From contig JABMQV010000159.1 in the NCBI GenBank assembly GCA_013203065.1, forward strand, positions 1 to 6,236: DNA of 6,236 nucleotides, read 5' to 3'. The translations under genes were made by a program, and so were the position numbers. The DNA is from Desulfobacteraceae bacterium (GTDB taxonomy: Bacteria; Desulfobacterota; DSM-4660; Desulfatiglandales; Desulfatiglandaceae). Under the pieces are notes generated by a model. The model did not search any database. It saw only the letters and a list, made by a program, of their open reading frames with translations, and was not told the origin of the DNA. Positions 1-6,082 of the stretch are shown here, piece by piece; the first letter of the stretch is position 1; each line of letters begins with the position of its first letter.

Positions 1-1571
1 AGATCATACATGACGATCCGGCTGCGGGCCATGCCCAGGAAGTAGCTCTCACTGGTCACCGATGCGATCACCAGCTCTAGGGTGCCGTCGTTGTCAATAT
101 CACCCACTTTATAGCCCACGGCCGCACCGGATAGCTTCTGGGAGGTCCACCGGCTGATCAGGGAGACACCGTCCCAGGTCATGAAATGGATCTTCCCGCT
201 GGAAAACCAGCGCATATCCGACAACCGCAGGGTCTTGGAACGGTTCTGACAAATGACCACCTCCTGCCGGCCATCCTTGTTCAGATCAGTCAAGAAAATG
301 GGGGATGGAATAAAAATGCGCCTGCCGGTGTCCACCATCTGTTGATCCCCCGTGCCAGGCTGTTCCATATCCTCCATAAAGGCCAGGCTGCCGCCAAAAT
401 AATCCCCGCTTTTCCAGAGCTGCTCCCCTTTCTTGTCGTACACGCACAGGTATTCGGCAGGATTCAGAAGGGTCGTTAAAATGTCCCCATTTCCGCCAAA
501 ATCGGCCTTGACAAAATTAAACACATTGCCCGCACGCGGGAGCTTCACGGTCCCTATTGATAAAAACCCGCTGCCCTTTCGCTTCAATACATGGACGTCT
601 CCCACATATTGCCCGGCGGGCTCCCGGCCCTGCCCCACCAGGGTCTTCCCCTTTCCCGGTAAATCCACGACCCGTATCAGCCATCTCAGCCAGCCTGTAT
701 TCTTCTTGAGTTTCTGCCCATCCCATTCAAAAACCGCAGAGGAGACATCTCTGTTACCCAGGCTGCTCACATAGATCTCTGCCCGGCCATTACCATTCAG
801 GTCCGCGACACTCACATAGATAAAGGTTGGGGACCAGCCCCCCTTCACAGACGTGAACTGAAAAAAAGTGCCTTTTCTCCACTTATAGACATACACGGTA
901 TCCTTATCAATGAATACCATATCATTCTTGCCATCCCCATCCACGTCCCCAATATCCAGGCCCGCAATTTCCATCTTGAGACGCTGGACATAGCTCGGCT
1001 TCGAACCGCCCTCCCCCTCTCCCTCCGTACTCACGAGAGCCCCCTCTTCGGCCTTGGCGGGTTCAGCCGCCCGGGCGGGTTCCCTCACCTTCCTGCCCAT
1101 GATCCTGGCGTTTATGTCCTCAGCGAATTGATTGATGGTGGGGATCACGCCATCCATACCCTTAGATTGATCAAAGGCGGTCACAAGGGCATCTGACTTG
1201 GACACATCCAGGATCTTGGCATCCATACTTACGCTCTGGCCAAACACGGTGAGGCTGCCCAATATGACATAGTCCACTCCGAGACGCTTTCCGATCTCAA
1301 GGGCCTTCTCCCTGTCAAGCGGCCCGGGGAAATCCGCCACGATTTTCTTGACCTTTCCCTTTTCAATGACCTCCACCTTCCCCTTCCAGGCCAGTCTCGA
1401 GCTGAGCATATCCATGATACCCTCCTGGAGGAAGGTGAGATCGCGGTCGGCATTCATTGTGAAGGGAAGAATGGCGAGGGTCTTGGGTTTCTTGGCCAGA
1501 GAAGTCCCTGCCTGGACCAAGGCAAGGCCAACCAGCAAGATCGATAAAAGGATCGTTCCTCTTTTTCTCAT
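1..1571 (-). CDS. Exported FlgO/TolB-N-like domain plus FG-GAP/VCBS repeat protein, C-terminus off the edge
   Basis: Reading the minus strand from the ATG at 1571-1569 gives one open frame of 523 codons with no stop before the window edge, so the C-terminus is missing. The start has a GAAGGA Shine-Dalgarno about 5 nt upstream. Residues 1-26 look like a signal peptide: MRKRG, a hydrophobic core, then an AGTSLA cleavage region. Residues about 31-125 resemble the FlgO/TolB-N type domain also found in adenylate cyclases and lipoproteins, with LAILPF near the start and LGVDYVILGSL later. An Ala/Glu/Gly-rich linker spans about 162-192. The rest is a beta-propeller-like FG-GAP/VCBS region with calcium-loop motifs DVDGDG (209-214), DLNGNG (257-262), DLNKDG (429-434) and DIDNDG (491-496). 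A periplasmic or cell-surface location is inferred. The exact role is unknown; such propellers usually mediate binding or serve as scaffolds. The domain architecture is fairly secure, the function is not. Confidence 0.85.
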   Translation of the reverse strand, partial: MRKRGTILLSILLVGLALVQAGTSLAKKPKTLAILPFTMNADRDLTFLQEGIMDMLSSRLAWKGKVEVIEKGKVKKIVADFPGPLDREKALEIGKRLGVDYVILGSLTVFGQSVSMDAKILDVSKSDALVTAFDQSKGMDGVIPTINQFAEDINARIMGRKVREPARAAEPAKAEEGALVSTEGEGEGGSKPSYVQRLKMEIAGLDIGDVDGDGKNDMVFIDKDTVYVYKWRKGTFFQFTSVKGGWSPTFIYVSVADLNGNGRAEIYVSSLGNRDVSSAVFEWDGQKLKKNTGWLRWLIRVVDLPGKGKTLVGQGREPAGQYVGDVHVLKRKGSGFLSIGTVKLPRAGNVFNFVKADFGGNGDILTTLLNPAEYLCVYDKKGEQLWKSGDYFGGSLAFMEDMEQPGTGDQQMVDTGRRIFIPSPIFLTDLNKDGRQEVVICQNRSKTLRLSDMRWFSSGKIHFMTWDGVSLISRWTSQKLSGAAVGYKVGDIDNDGTLELVIASVTSESYFLGMARSRIVMYD

Positions 1572-1662
1572 GACTATCCTTCTCAGGTTTGCTTCTTTGA
1601 GAGTTCCGGAATCGTATAACACCACGCCGGTAAGGGAGTCAATATCAATATGAAAGGGCCGA

Positions 1663-1917
1663 CTACCCCCTCAGTGTGCTATAAAACTGTCCTGACCGAT
1701 CTGTCTTGTCCCCTACCTTGGCCCCGCATTGCTGACAGCGGTATTCATATTTGTCACCTTCGGGCAAAATCAGTAGCAGGAACTTGCGCACCGGCATTGC
1801 CTGACGACATTCCGGGCAGTAGAGTTCCACGGCCTCCAGTTCCTCAAAATCTGCCCTTTGTTTCGGGGCCACCCCCTGGGGAGGGTTTGGGCCAAAATCA
1901 AAAGTCCTGTTTCTCAT
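1663..1917 (-). CDS. Small zinc-ribbon protein of unknown function
   Basis: This 84-residue protein carries two CxxC pairs, CPEC at 34-37 and CQQC at 61-64, 23 residues apart. That is the typical four-cysteine layout of a zinc ribbon. Between them lies a hydrophobic strand (KFLLLILPEG) followed by an aromatic, charged segment (DKYEYRC). There is no signal peptide or membrane span, so it is probably cytoplasmic. The first 30 residues are polar and Pro/Glu-rich. The gene lies 91 bp upstream of the exported repeat protein on the same strand, so the two may be co-transcribed, and it is divergent from the epimerase gene. Only a weak AGG-type ribosome site precedes the ATG. I cannot assign a function. 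A nucleic-acid-binding or protein-binding role would be typical of such ribbons but is inference. Codons and motif make it a credible real gene. Confidence 0.75.
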   Translation of the reverse strand: MRNRTFDFGPNPPQGVAPKQRADFEELEAVELYCPECRQAMPVRKFLLLILPEGDKYEYRCQQCGAKVGDKTDRSGQFYSTLRG

Positions 1918-1987
1918 GGGTTCAACCTATGGATTTGTTATGGAAGTTGTGATAACCTAATTTTATTCTGTGGCAGATTGGTCCCCT

Positions 1988-1993
1988 TATAAT
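1988..1993 (+). promoter_or_regulatory. Candidate -10 box for the epimerase/radical SAM genes
   Basis: A perfect TATAAT lies about 45 nt before the epimerase start in the divergent intergenic region. No convincing -35 hexamer is present at 16-19 bp; the best matches are poor T-rich hexamers around 1963-1971. A start of transcription near 2000 would give a leader of about 40 nt. It is supported by position and the -10 match only. Confidence 0.4.
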
Positions 1994-2028
1994 AGTAATC
2001 CAAATCCCCAAAGGCAAGGGTTTTTGAA

Positions 2029-2035
2029 AAGGAGG
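2029..2035 (+). promoter_or_regulatory. Strong Shine-Dalgarno of the epimerase gene
   Basis: AAGGAGG ends 2 nt before the first ATG (2038) and 5 nt before the second, adjacent ATG (2041). The spacing favours 2041 as the codon actually used, so the mature reading frame probably begins MKVKHIDH rather than MMKVKHIDH. Confidence 0.7.
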
Positions 2036-2037
2036 CT

Positions 2038-2442
2038 ATGATGAAAGTAAAACACATTGATCACATAGGCGTTGCCGTTAAGAGCATTGAACAGGCCGGC
2101 AAGTTCTACACGGAGATGCTGGGGCTTGGTATTGAAGAGGTTGAAAACGTGATTGAGCAGAAGGTAAACGTGGCCTTTATCCCCATTACCGACAGCGAGG
2201 TGGAGTTGCTCGAATCCACTGACCCGGATGGCCCGGTCGCTAAATACATAGACTCACGTGGGGAGGGTGTCCAGCACATCGCCTTCCGCGTGGAAAACAT
2301 TGAGGAGGCCCTTGAGGAACTGAAAACAAAAGGGGTCCGGCTTATCGATCAGGCCCCTCGAAAGGGGGCAGGGGGGGCAAAAATCGCCTTTATCCATCCA
2401 AAGGAGACAAACGGGGTTCTGGTAGAAATCTGCGAAAGATAG
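2038..2442 (+). CDS. mce: Methylmalonyl-CoA epimerase
   Basis: The protein interconverts (2R)- and (2S)-methylmalonyl-CoA, linking propionyl-CoA carboxylation or decarboxylation to the B12-dependent mutase and succinyl-CoA. It is cytoplasmic and belongs to the glyoxalase/VOC metalloenzyme fold. Its 134 residues match the normal family length. Two VOC modules are visible: the first starts with HIDHIGVAV, and the second with GVQHIAFRV. Expected metal ligands are present by position: His9, Glu56 in VELLES, His80 in QHIAF and Glu130 in VEICER; Glu56 replaces the Gln known from the propionibacterial enzyme. The ending [18 protein letters not shown] is typical of epimerases. ATG codons lie at 2038 and 2041, and the Shine-Dalgarno spacing favours 2041. 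It is followed after 41 bp by the radical SAM gene in the same direction. Mutase or carboxylase genes are not in view. Confidence 0.95.
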   Translation: MMKVKHIDHIGVAVKSIEQAGKFYTEMLGLGIEEVENVIEQKVNVAFIPITDSEVELLESTDPDGPVAKYIDSRGEGVQHIAFRVENIEEALEELKTKGVRLIDQAPRKGAGGAKIAFIHPKETNGVLVEICER

Positions 2443-2483
2443 AGGCGGAGACCAAGACCCGGTGTGAGGATGAGACTTCAACA

Positions 2484-4010
2484 ATGAAAATCACCTATAT
2501 ATATCCCCCACTTTTCAAAGGCTTTTACCCCATGGCAACCCGTATGATTACAGAGAATCTGTTGCGGGACAAAAACCTTTCCGTGGATTTCAGCGATATT
2601 CCCATCAGGACTTATGCCTCCAACATCCACCAGGAAATTTTTGACAGAATCATCTCGAAGGCTGCTTCCACCCTCTCTCCCAATGCGGTGGCCTTCCTGG
2701 AGCAGAAATACCTCCTATATAATCTCTTTTATGTATTCATGGCGCACGGCTATTATGACCCCTATCTCTTGGAGGATTTTGATACCAGATATGTGGTTGT
2801 CACGGTCATAAATTTCTGTGACCTCCTTATGGTAAGGCACCTGTTGAATACAAAAAAAAAGGTCATCATCGGAGGGCCGCTCATTACCATTGGGTTGTCA
2901 CCCGCATTTATACGGCAATTCCTATGCAATATGGGCGTGCATCAATCAAAACTGAGCAGTAACCTGATCATTGTTTCGGGCAACATTGATCTCAAAACGG
3001 ATCTTTACGGGATCATCAGGGACTGGAAGGATGCTGCCATCACGGAAAATGACTACGGGACCACTTTTGAATGCGAAAGAGACTTCTTGACGGAGTATTA
3101 TGATGGCCAGTCTCAAATACCCGTGCACCTCGGTTTCAGCAACAGGTGCTGGTACGGGAAGTGCAAATTTTGCACCTACAGGGAGCTTCCCCCAATGGAC
3201 TTCCTAAAAACCGCCGGGGATACGAAGGTCATCGAGTACATACGGAAAATGATGAACGCCTTGGGCTCCACTCACATTCGATTCATTGATTCCTATTTTC
3301 ATACCACCTCCCCCGCTGTTCAAAATATCCTCCGCCAAATCAGCGATTATGACATCACCATCTACACGGGGATTACGCTCCTGAAGAGCAAGCCTTATAT
3401 TGAATTCATCAATGATTATGTGAATTGTCTGTTGATAGGCCTGGAATCCACGTCCGATTTCAGCTTGGACTATATTGACAAAGGTTATACCTATGAAGAC
3501 ATCAAAGAGGCCATCAACAACATTATCAACTATTTGGACAGGAAAATCTTTCTGGAGATATCGCTCATCATGGATCTGCCCTCCAGGGACGGGAGGGATA
3601 TTGAGAACAACTACAGGAAAATCTCCGAGATCAAGGAAAGGCTAATAAGCGAGGGGTTCAAGGTTGGGTTTCATTTGAACATCCTGAGTGTCTTCCCCAA
3701 CCTGGAATTGCTGTATCCGGAGGACGGCTTGCTCAGGAGGTCAAATAACCTGGCGGATATGGGTTGTTCAACGGGTAAGAGTTACCTGATCAGCCTCTTG
3801 AGGCAATCCGGTATGGATAACCCGCCACAACTCCCTTCCGGTTCTGTTTTGGTGGACGAGCATACGCCCGGTCTGCAATATGGTTATGTAAGCTCGGATG
3901 TACCCATCGTTCGCTACGATATCGACGGCAATGTCTTGCCGTCGGACTTAACCTTGATTGATGAAGAGATCATGAGGAGAATACTGGAAAGGACCAGCCG
4001 GAAATCATGA
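2484..4010 (+). CDS. Radical SAM protein with CX4CX2C cluster motif, function unknown
   Basis: This is a 508-residue cytoplasmic protein. Residues 1 to about 200 resemble the N-terminal part of B12-binding-type radical SAM enzymes: MKITYIYPPL at the start, then a Rossmann-like stretch ending in VIIGGPL (127-133). The cobalamin-binding DxHxxG motif is not seen, so this domain may not hold B12. The radical SAM core starts near 213 with the [4Fe-4S] cysteines Cys222, Cys227 and Cys230 in CWYGKCKFC. That is CX4CX2C, not the classical CX3CX2C. Further barrel landmarks are RFIDSYF (266-272) and LIGLES (317-322). No second cysteine cluster is visible, which argues against a SPASM or MiaB-like enzyme. 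The gene follows mce by 41 bp and is likely co-transcribed. The ribosome site (GAGGA, about 13 nt from the ATG) is weak, so coupling to mce translation is possible. An A9 run sits at 2852-2860. The substrate is unknown: a peptide, lipid or small-molecule target are all open. Confidence 0.85.
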   Translation: MKITYIYPPLFKGFYPMATRMITENLLRDKNLSVDFSDIPIRTYASNIHQEIFDRIISKAASTLSPNAVAFLEQKYLLYNLFYVFMAHGYYDPYLLEDFDTRYVVVTVINFCDLLMVRHLLNTKKKVIIGGPLITIGLSPAFIRQFLCNMGVHQSKLSSNLIIVSGNIDLKTDLYGIIRDWKDAAITENDYGTTFECERDFLTEYYDGQSQIPVHLGFSNRCWYGKCKFCTYRELPPMDFLKTAGDTKVIEYIRKMMNALGSTHIRFIDSYFHTTSPAVQNILRQISDYDITIYTGITLLKSKPYIEFINDYVNCLLIGLESTSDFSLDYIDKGYTYEDIKEAINNIINYLDRKIFLEISLIMDLPSRDGRDIENNYRKISEIKERLISEGFKVGFHLNILSVFPNLELLYPEDGLLRRSNNLADMGCSTGKSYLISLLRQSGMDNPPQLPSGSVLVDEHTPGLQYGYVSSDVPIVRYDIDGNVLPSDLTLIDEEIMRRILERTSRKS

Positions 4011-4013
4011 TCA

Positions 4014-4121
4014 GCGGCATGTCCTTGTGGCAACCCCAATTAATCCCGGCTGATAGAGTCCCTCAATCGGCGTTCCTGGGTCAAATGGATGACCGACAAT
4101 GAGATTCTCGGCACATGCCGC
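4014..4121. repeat. 9-bp perfect inverted repeat in the convergent gap
   Basis: GCGGCATGT at 4014-4022 is the exact reverse complement of ACATGCCGC at 4113-4121. Between the arms, GGTCA (4079-4083) and TGACC (4090-4094) form a small 5-bp hairpin with a 6-nt loop. The element nearly fills the gap between the ends of the radical SAM gene and the IF-1 gene. No T-tract follows, so it is not a classical intrinsic terminator on either strand. It may be a chance match. Confidence 0.4.
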
Positions 4122-4146
4122 GCCTTCCGGATCGATATGGGAGATC

Positions 4147-4362
4147 TTAAAAGCGGTAGGTGATCAGGCCATGGGACGTATCGTAGGGAGAGACACTTAC
4201 CTGTACCCTGTCTCCAACCATGACCTTAATGCGGTATTTCTTCATCCGTCCGGAGAGCACACCCCTTACGGTGATGTCGTTATCACACTGAATTTCCATG
4301 GTGCCACCACCTAAAACCCTATTCACCACGCCTTCCAACTGAATCAAATCGTCTTTACTCAA
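4147..4362 (-). CDS. infA: Translation initiation factor IF-1 (TTG start), probable paralogue
   Basis: IF-1 binds the ribosomal A site of the 30S subunit and helps IF-2 and IF-3 select the start codon. The 71-residue product is of normal IF-1 length and is a single S1/OB fold. Family landmarks are visible: an acidic N-terminus followed by LEGVV, GVLSGRMKKYRIKVMVGDRV (34-53), then VSVSPYD and a basic-aromatic end (GLITYRF). The middle is divergent from the usual sequence (GGGTMEIQCDNDITV). The start is TTG at 4362-4360, preceded by a strong Shine-Dalgarno, and no in-frame ATG fits. The gene stands alone, outside a ribosomal protein operon, so it may be a second IF-1 copy; this is inference, since the rest of the genome is not seen. 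Its 3' end converges on the radical SAM gene across a 136-bp gap. Confidence 0.9.
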   Translation of the reverse strand: MSKDDLIQLEGVVNRVLGGGTMEIQCDNDITVRGVLSGRMKKYRIKVMVGDRVQVSVSPYDTSHGLITYRF

Positions 4363-4366
4363 GATA

Positions 4367-4375
4367 CTCCTTCCT
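4367..4375 (-). promoter_or_regulatory. Strong Shine-Dalgarno deciding the TTG start of IF-1
   Basis: On the minus strand AGGAAGGAG is followed by TATC and then TTG. This strong match, 4 nt from the codon, is the reason for calling a TTG start and not a later one; the frame aligns with the normal IF-1 N-terminus. Confidence 0.75.
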
Positions 4376-4407
4376 AGGCATCCATGCCTGAGCGTAATTT
4401 CCAGCTG

Positions 4408-4435
4408 ACCATATCATCTTATGACGTAATGTCAA
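4408..4435 (-). promoter_or_regulatory. Sigma-70-like promoter of the IF-1 gene with overlapping dyad
   Basis: On the minus strand a perfect TTGACA (4435-4430) is separated by 16 bp from TATGGT (4413-4408), a 4/6 match to TATAAT. Transcription would begin near 4400, giving a leader of about 40 nt. The dyad TGAC-gtaat-GTCA (4422-4434) overlaps the -35 box and could be an operator. No regulator is identified. Confidence 0.55.
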
Positions 4436-4449
4436 TCAGAGGGCGAAAC

Positions 4450-4493
4450 TTTTTTGATCTGTGCCCCCGCGCAAGGCCGGGAGGTTTTTTGAT
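4450..4493 (+). repeat. Direct repeat TTTTTTGAT, two copies 35 bp apart
   Basis: TTTTTTGAT occurs at 4450-4458 and again at 4485-4493, flanking the GC-rich hairpin upstream of fdhD. The second copy continues into GATGA-CGT-TCATC (4491-4503), a 5-bp dyad. These may be parts of a regulatory site for fdhD; no known operator consensus is matched well. Confidence 0.4.
4464..4490 (+). terminator. Intrinsic-terminator-like hairpin upstream of fdhD
   Basis: A GC-only stem can form between 4464-4470 and 4476-4483, with one C/A mismatch, one bulged C and a 5-nt GCAAG loop. Six thymines follow at 4485-4490. In the plus direction this fits a rho-independent terminator. No plus-strand gene ends nearby except the radical SAM gene 450 bp upstream. 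It could therefore stop readthrough across infA or act as an attenuator in an fdhD leader. The stem is short, so the call is moderate. Confidence 0.45.
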
Positions 4494-4585
4494 GACGTTC
4501 ATCTTTGATTGGTGTATAGAATCCGGTAGAACCCTGGCCTTATAACATCAGAGACGAACGATTGCCCCAGCCACAGTGCTGAACT

Positions 4586-5401
4586 ATGGAAAACCATAAT
4601 ATTTACAAAACCTTTCGTACTTTCACGCAAACCGGAACTGCCATCTCTCCTCAAACAAGCGACCTCATCGTCGAGACACCCCTGGAAATTATCATAAATA
4701 GTGAAAGCCATATTATTATAATGTTTTCCCCCCACATGGTCAGAGAACTGGTGGTGGGGTTTATCTTCACGGAAGGGCTCATAACCCATCTCACACAGAT
4801 TCAGGAGTGCATGATCTCTCCAATCCAAAATGGTAATCGGGAGCAGCTCATAGAGGCGAGAGTCACGATTTCGTCTGACAGGGCACATCCACCGGCGAAA
4901 ACGGGCAAGCGGATTTCATATTCCAGTTGTGGTATTTGTGGAAAAGAGGGTTACTCCAACATAGAGCTGGGACTGAACCGGGTAAAGAGCAGACAGAGGT
5001 TCTCAATGGATGTCCTCACTGGTTTTTCGCTCAAACTTGAGAAACGTCAACCCCTTTACAAGAGAACAGGGGGAGCCCATGGGGCCGCCCTTTTCAGCGC
5101 CAGCGGTGACCCGACCTTTTACTGTGAAGATATGGGCCGTCATAATGCCCTGGACAAGGTTATCGGCTCTGCGCTTCTCAAAGGGATTGTACCCGAAGAT
5201 AAGGCCGTGGTCTCCAGCGGTCGTGCCAGTCTCGAAATGATACTTAAGACAGCAAGGGCCGGATTTCCACTCTTTGTAGCAATGTCCAGACCCACCTCAA
5301 GGGCAGTAGAAGCAGCCAAATTTTACAATATCACCTTGATGGACCTGGCAAAAGATACAAACCGCATATACAGCCATGCCCGCAGGATTGTTGGGTTCTG
5401 A
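4586..5401 (+). CDS. fdhD: Formate dehydrogenase accessory sulfurtransferase FdhD
   Basis: FdhD receives sulfur from a cysteine desulfurase and transfers it to the molybdenum or tungsten bis-MGD cofactor before insertion into formate dehydrogenase; it acts in the cytoplasm. The 271 residues match the family length. Landmarks are VETPLEIIIN near 29-38, the region MVRELVVGFIFTEGLI (51-66), the sulfur-carrying CGIC (Cys115 and Cys118), TGGAHGAALF (161-170), EDMGRHNALDKVIG (181-194) and SGRAS (211-215). An in-frame TGA at 4580-4582 excludes a longer start, and the conserved N-terminal region excludes a much later one, so ATG 4586 is firm even though no Shine-Dalgarno is visible. The gene is followed by mobA after 69 bp, which joins two cofactor-maturation steps. 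No formate dehydrogenase gene is in the window. Confidence 0.96.
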   Translation: MENHNIYKTFRTFTQTGTAISPQTSDLIVETPLEIIINSESHIIIMFSPHMVRELVVGFIFTEGLITHLTQIQECMISPIQNGNREQLIEARVTISSDRAHPPAKTGKRISYSSCGICGKEGYSNIELGLNRVKSRQRFSMDVLTGFSLKLEKRQPLYKRTGGAHGAALFSASGDPTFYCEDMGRHNALDKVIGSALLKGIVPEDKAVVSSGRASLEMILKTARAGFPLFVAMSRPTSRAVEAAKFYNITLMDLAKDTNRIYSHARRIVGF

Positions 5402-5470
5402 CCAAATAAATGTTACCGCCCGAGTGCTAATTTGAAATAGGACATTCCACGGACGTTTCGATCCTGACCC

Positions 5471-6082
5471 ATGAAGACAATTGATAATGTCTCAGGTGTT
5501 ATCCTTGCTGGCGGAAAGAGTAGTCGTTACGGCAAGAACAAGGCCTTTGAAAAAATCAATGCCACCCCATTGATTGAAAAAGTGATCACGGCAATGGGAG
5601 CAGTCTTTCAGGAGTTGATCATCATCACCAACACCCCCCATGAATACTCCCATCTCCGGCTTCCCCTATATAAAGATCTCATCGAAGGCCTGGGCCCATT
5701 GGGCGGAATTTTTACCGGGTTGTCTGCAATCTCAAAGGACGCAGGCCTTTTTGTGGCCTGCGATATGCCTTCCCTCAATGGAAAGCTGTTACGGCATATG
5801 GCAGGGTGTAAAGACGATTTTGATGTGGTCGTTCCCAGGATATCAGGTCAGGTGGAGGCCCTTCACGCGCTTTACAGAAAAACATGCCTCGGGGCCGTTA
5901 GACGTCTCATTGACTCCCGCGAATACCAGGTTTTCCGTTTTTTCTCCGAGGTGTCCGTCCGATATATGGACGAGGATGAAATCCGGCAGTTTGACCCGGA
6001 ATTAAGGTCTTTTCTTAATGTAAACACCCCCCAGGAGCTACAAAAATCGAAAAAAACAAACACGAGGTTTAACAACCCATGA
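5471..6082 (+). CDS. mobA: Molybdenum cofactor guanylyltransferase MobA
   Basis: MobA transfers GMP from GTP to molybdenum-molybdopterin, giving the guanine dinucleotide cofactor used by formate dehydrogenases and other DMSO-reductase-family enzymes. The 203-residue protein shows the nucleotidyltransferase fold: nucleotide-binding LAGGKSSRYGKNKA (12-25), GLGPLGGI (73-80), the metal-binding CDMP with Asp98 (97-100), EALHALY (129-135) and the C-terminal NVNTPQEL (183-190). Length is close to the E. coli enzyme. An in-frame TGA lies one codon before the ATG, so the start is fixed; no clear Shine-Dalgarno precedes it. It directly follows fdhD. Its stop overlaps the next ATG as ATGA, which suggests translational coupling. 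The last dozen residues are Lys/Asn-rich and probably a tail. A CTP-using homologue (MocA) is a less likely alternative, given the FdhD context. Confidence 0.93.
   Translation: MKTIDNVSGVILAGGKSSRYGKNKAFEKINATPLIEKVITAMGAVFQELIIITNTPHEYSHLRLPLYKDLIEGLGPLGGIFTGLSAISKDAGLFVACDMPSLNGKLLRHMAGCKDDFDVVVPRISGQVEALHALYRKTCLGAVRRLIDSREYQVFRFFSEVSVRYMDEDEIRQFDPELRSFLNVNTPQELQKSKKTNTRFNNP

Noticed and set aside
186..774. Two plus-strand frames of about 100 codons in the left region
   Set aside because: They run antisense to the continuous 523-codon repeat-protein frame, whose DxDxDG loops are unmistakable.
2002..2025. Possible CCC/GGG hairpin with T-run just before the epimerase ribosome site
   Set aside because: The stem is weak with a mismatch; a terminator here would block the gene and there is no sign of an attenuator or leader peptide.
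2443..2483. Possible RiPP precursor peptide next to the radical SAM gene
   Set aside because: The 41-bp gap before it is too short and the gap after it shows no small frame with a ribosome site and leader-core pattern.
4010..4054. ATCAGC/GCTGAT inverted repeat after the radical SAM stop
   Set aside because: Only 6 bp with a 33-nt loop and no T-tract; not a credible terminator.
4099..4314. Plus-strand 71-codon frame over the IF-1 gene
   Set aside because: It lies antisense to a clear IF-1 gene and shows no recognisable domain or ribosome site.
4488..4502. FNR-like box TTGAT-N4-TTCAT upstream of fdhD
   Set aside because: The second half-site matches only 3 of 5 consensus positions; kept only as a possibility in the finding on the fdhD leader.
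4499..4888. Minus-strand 129-codon frame upstream of and inside fdhD
   Set aside because: It overlaps the strongly conserved start of fdhD in antisense and has no family features; judged a shadow frame.
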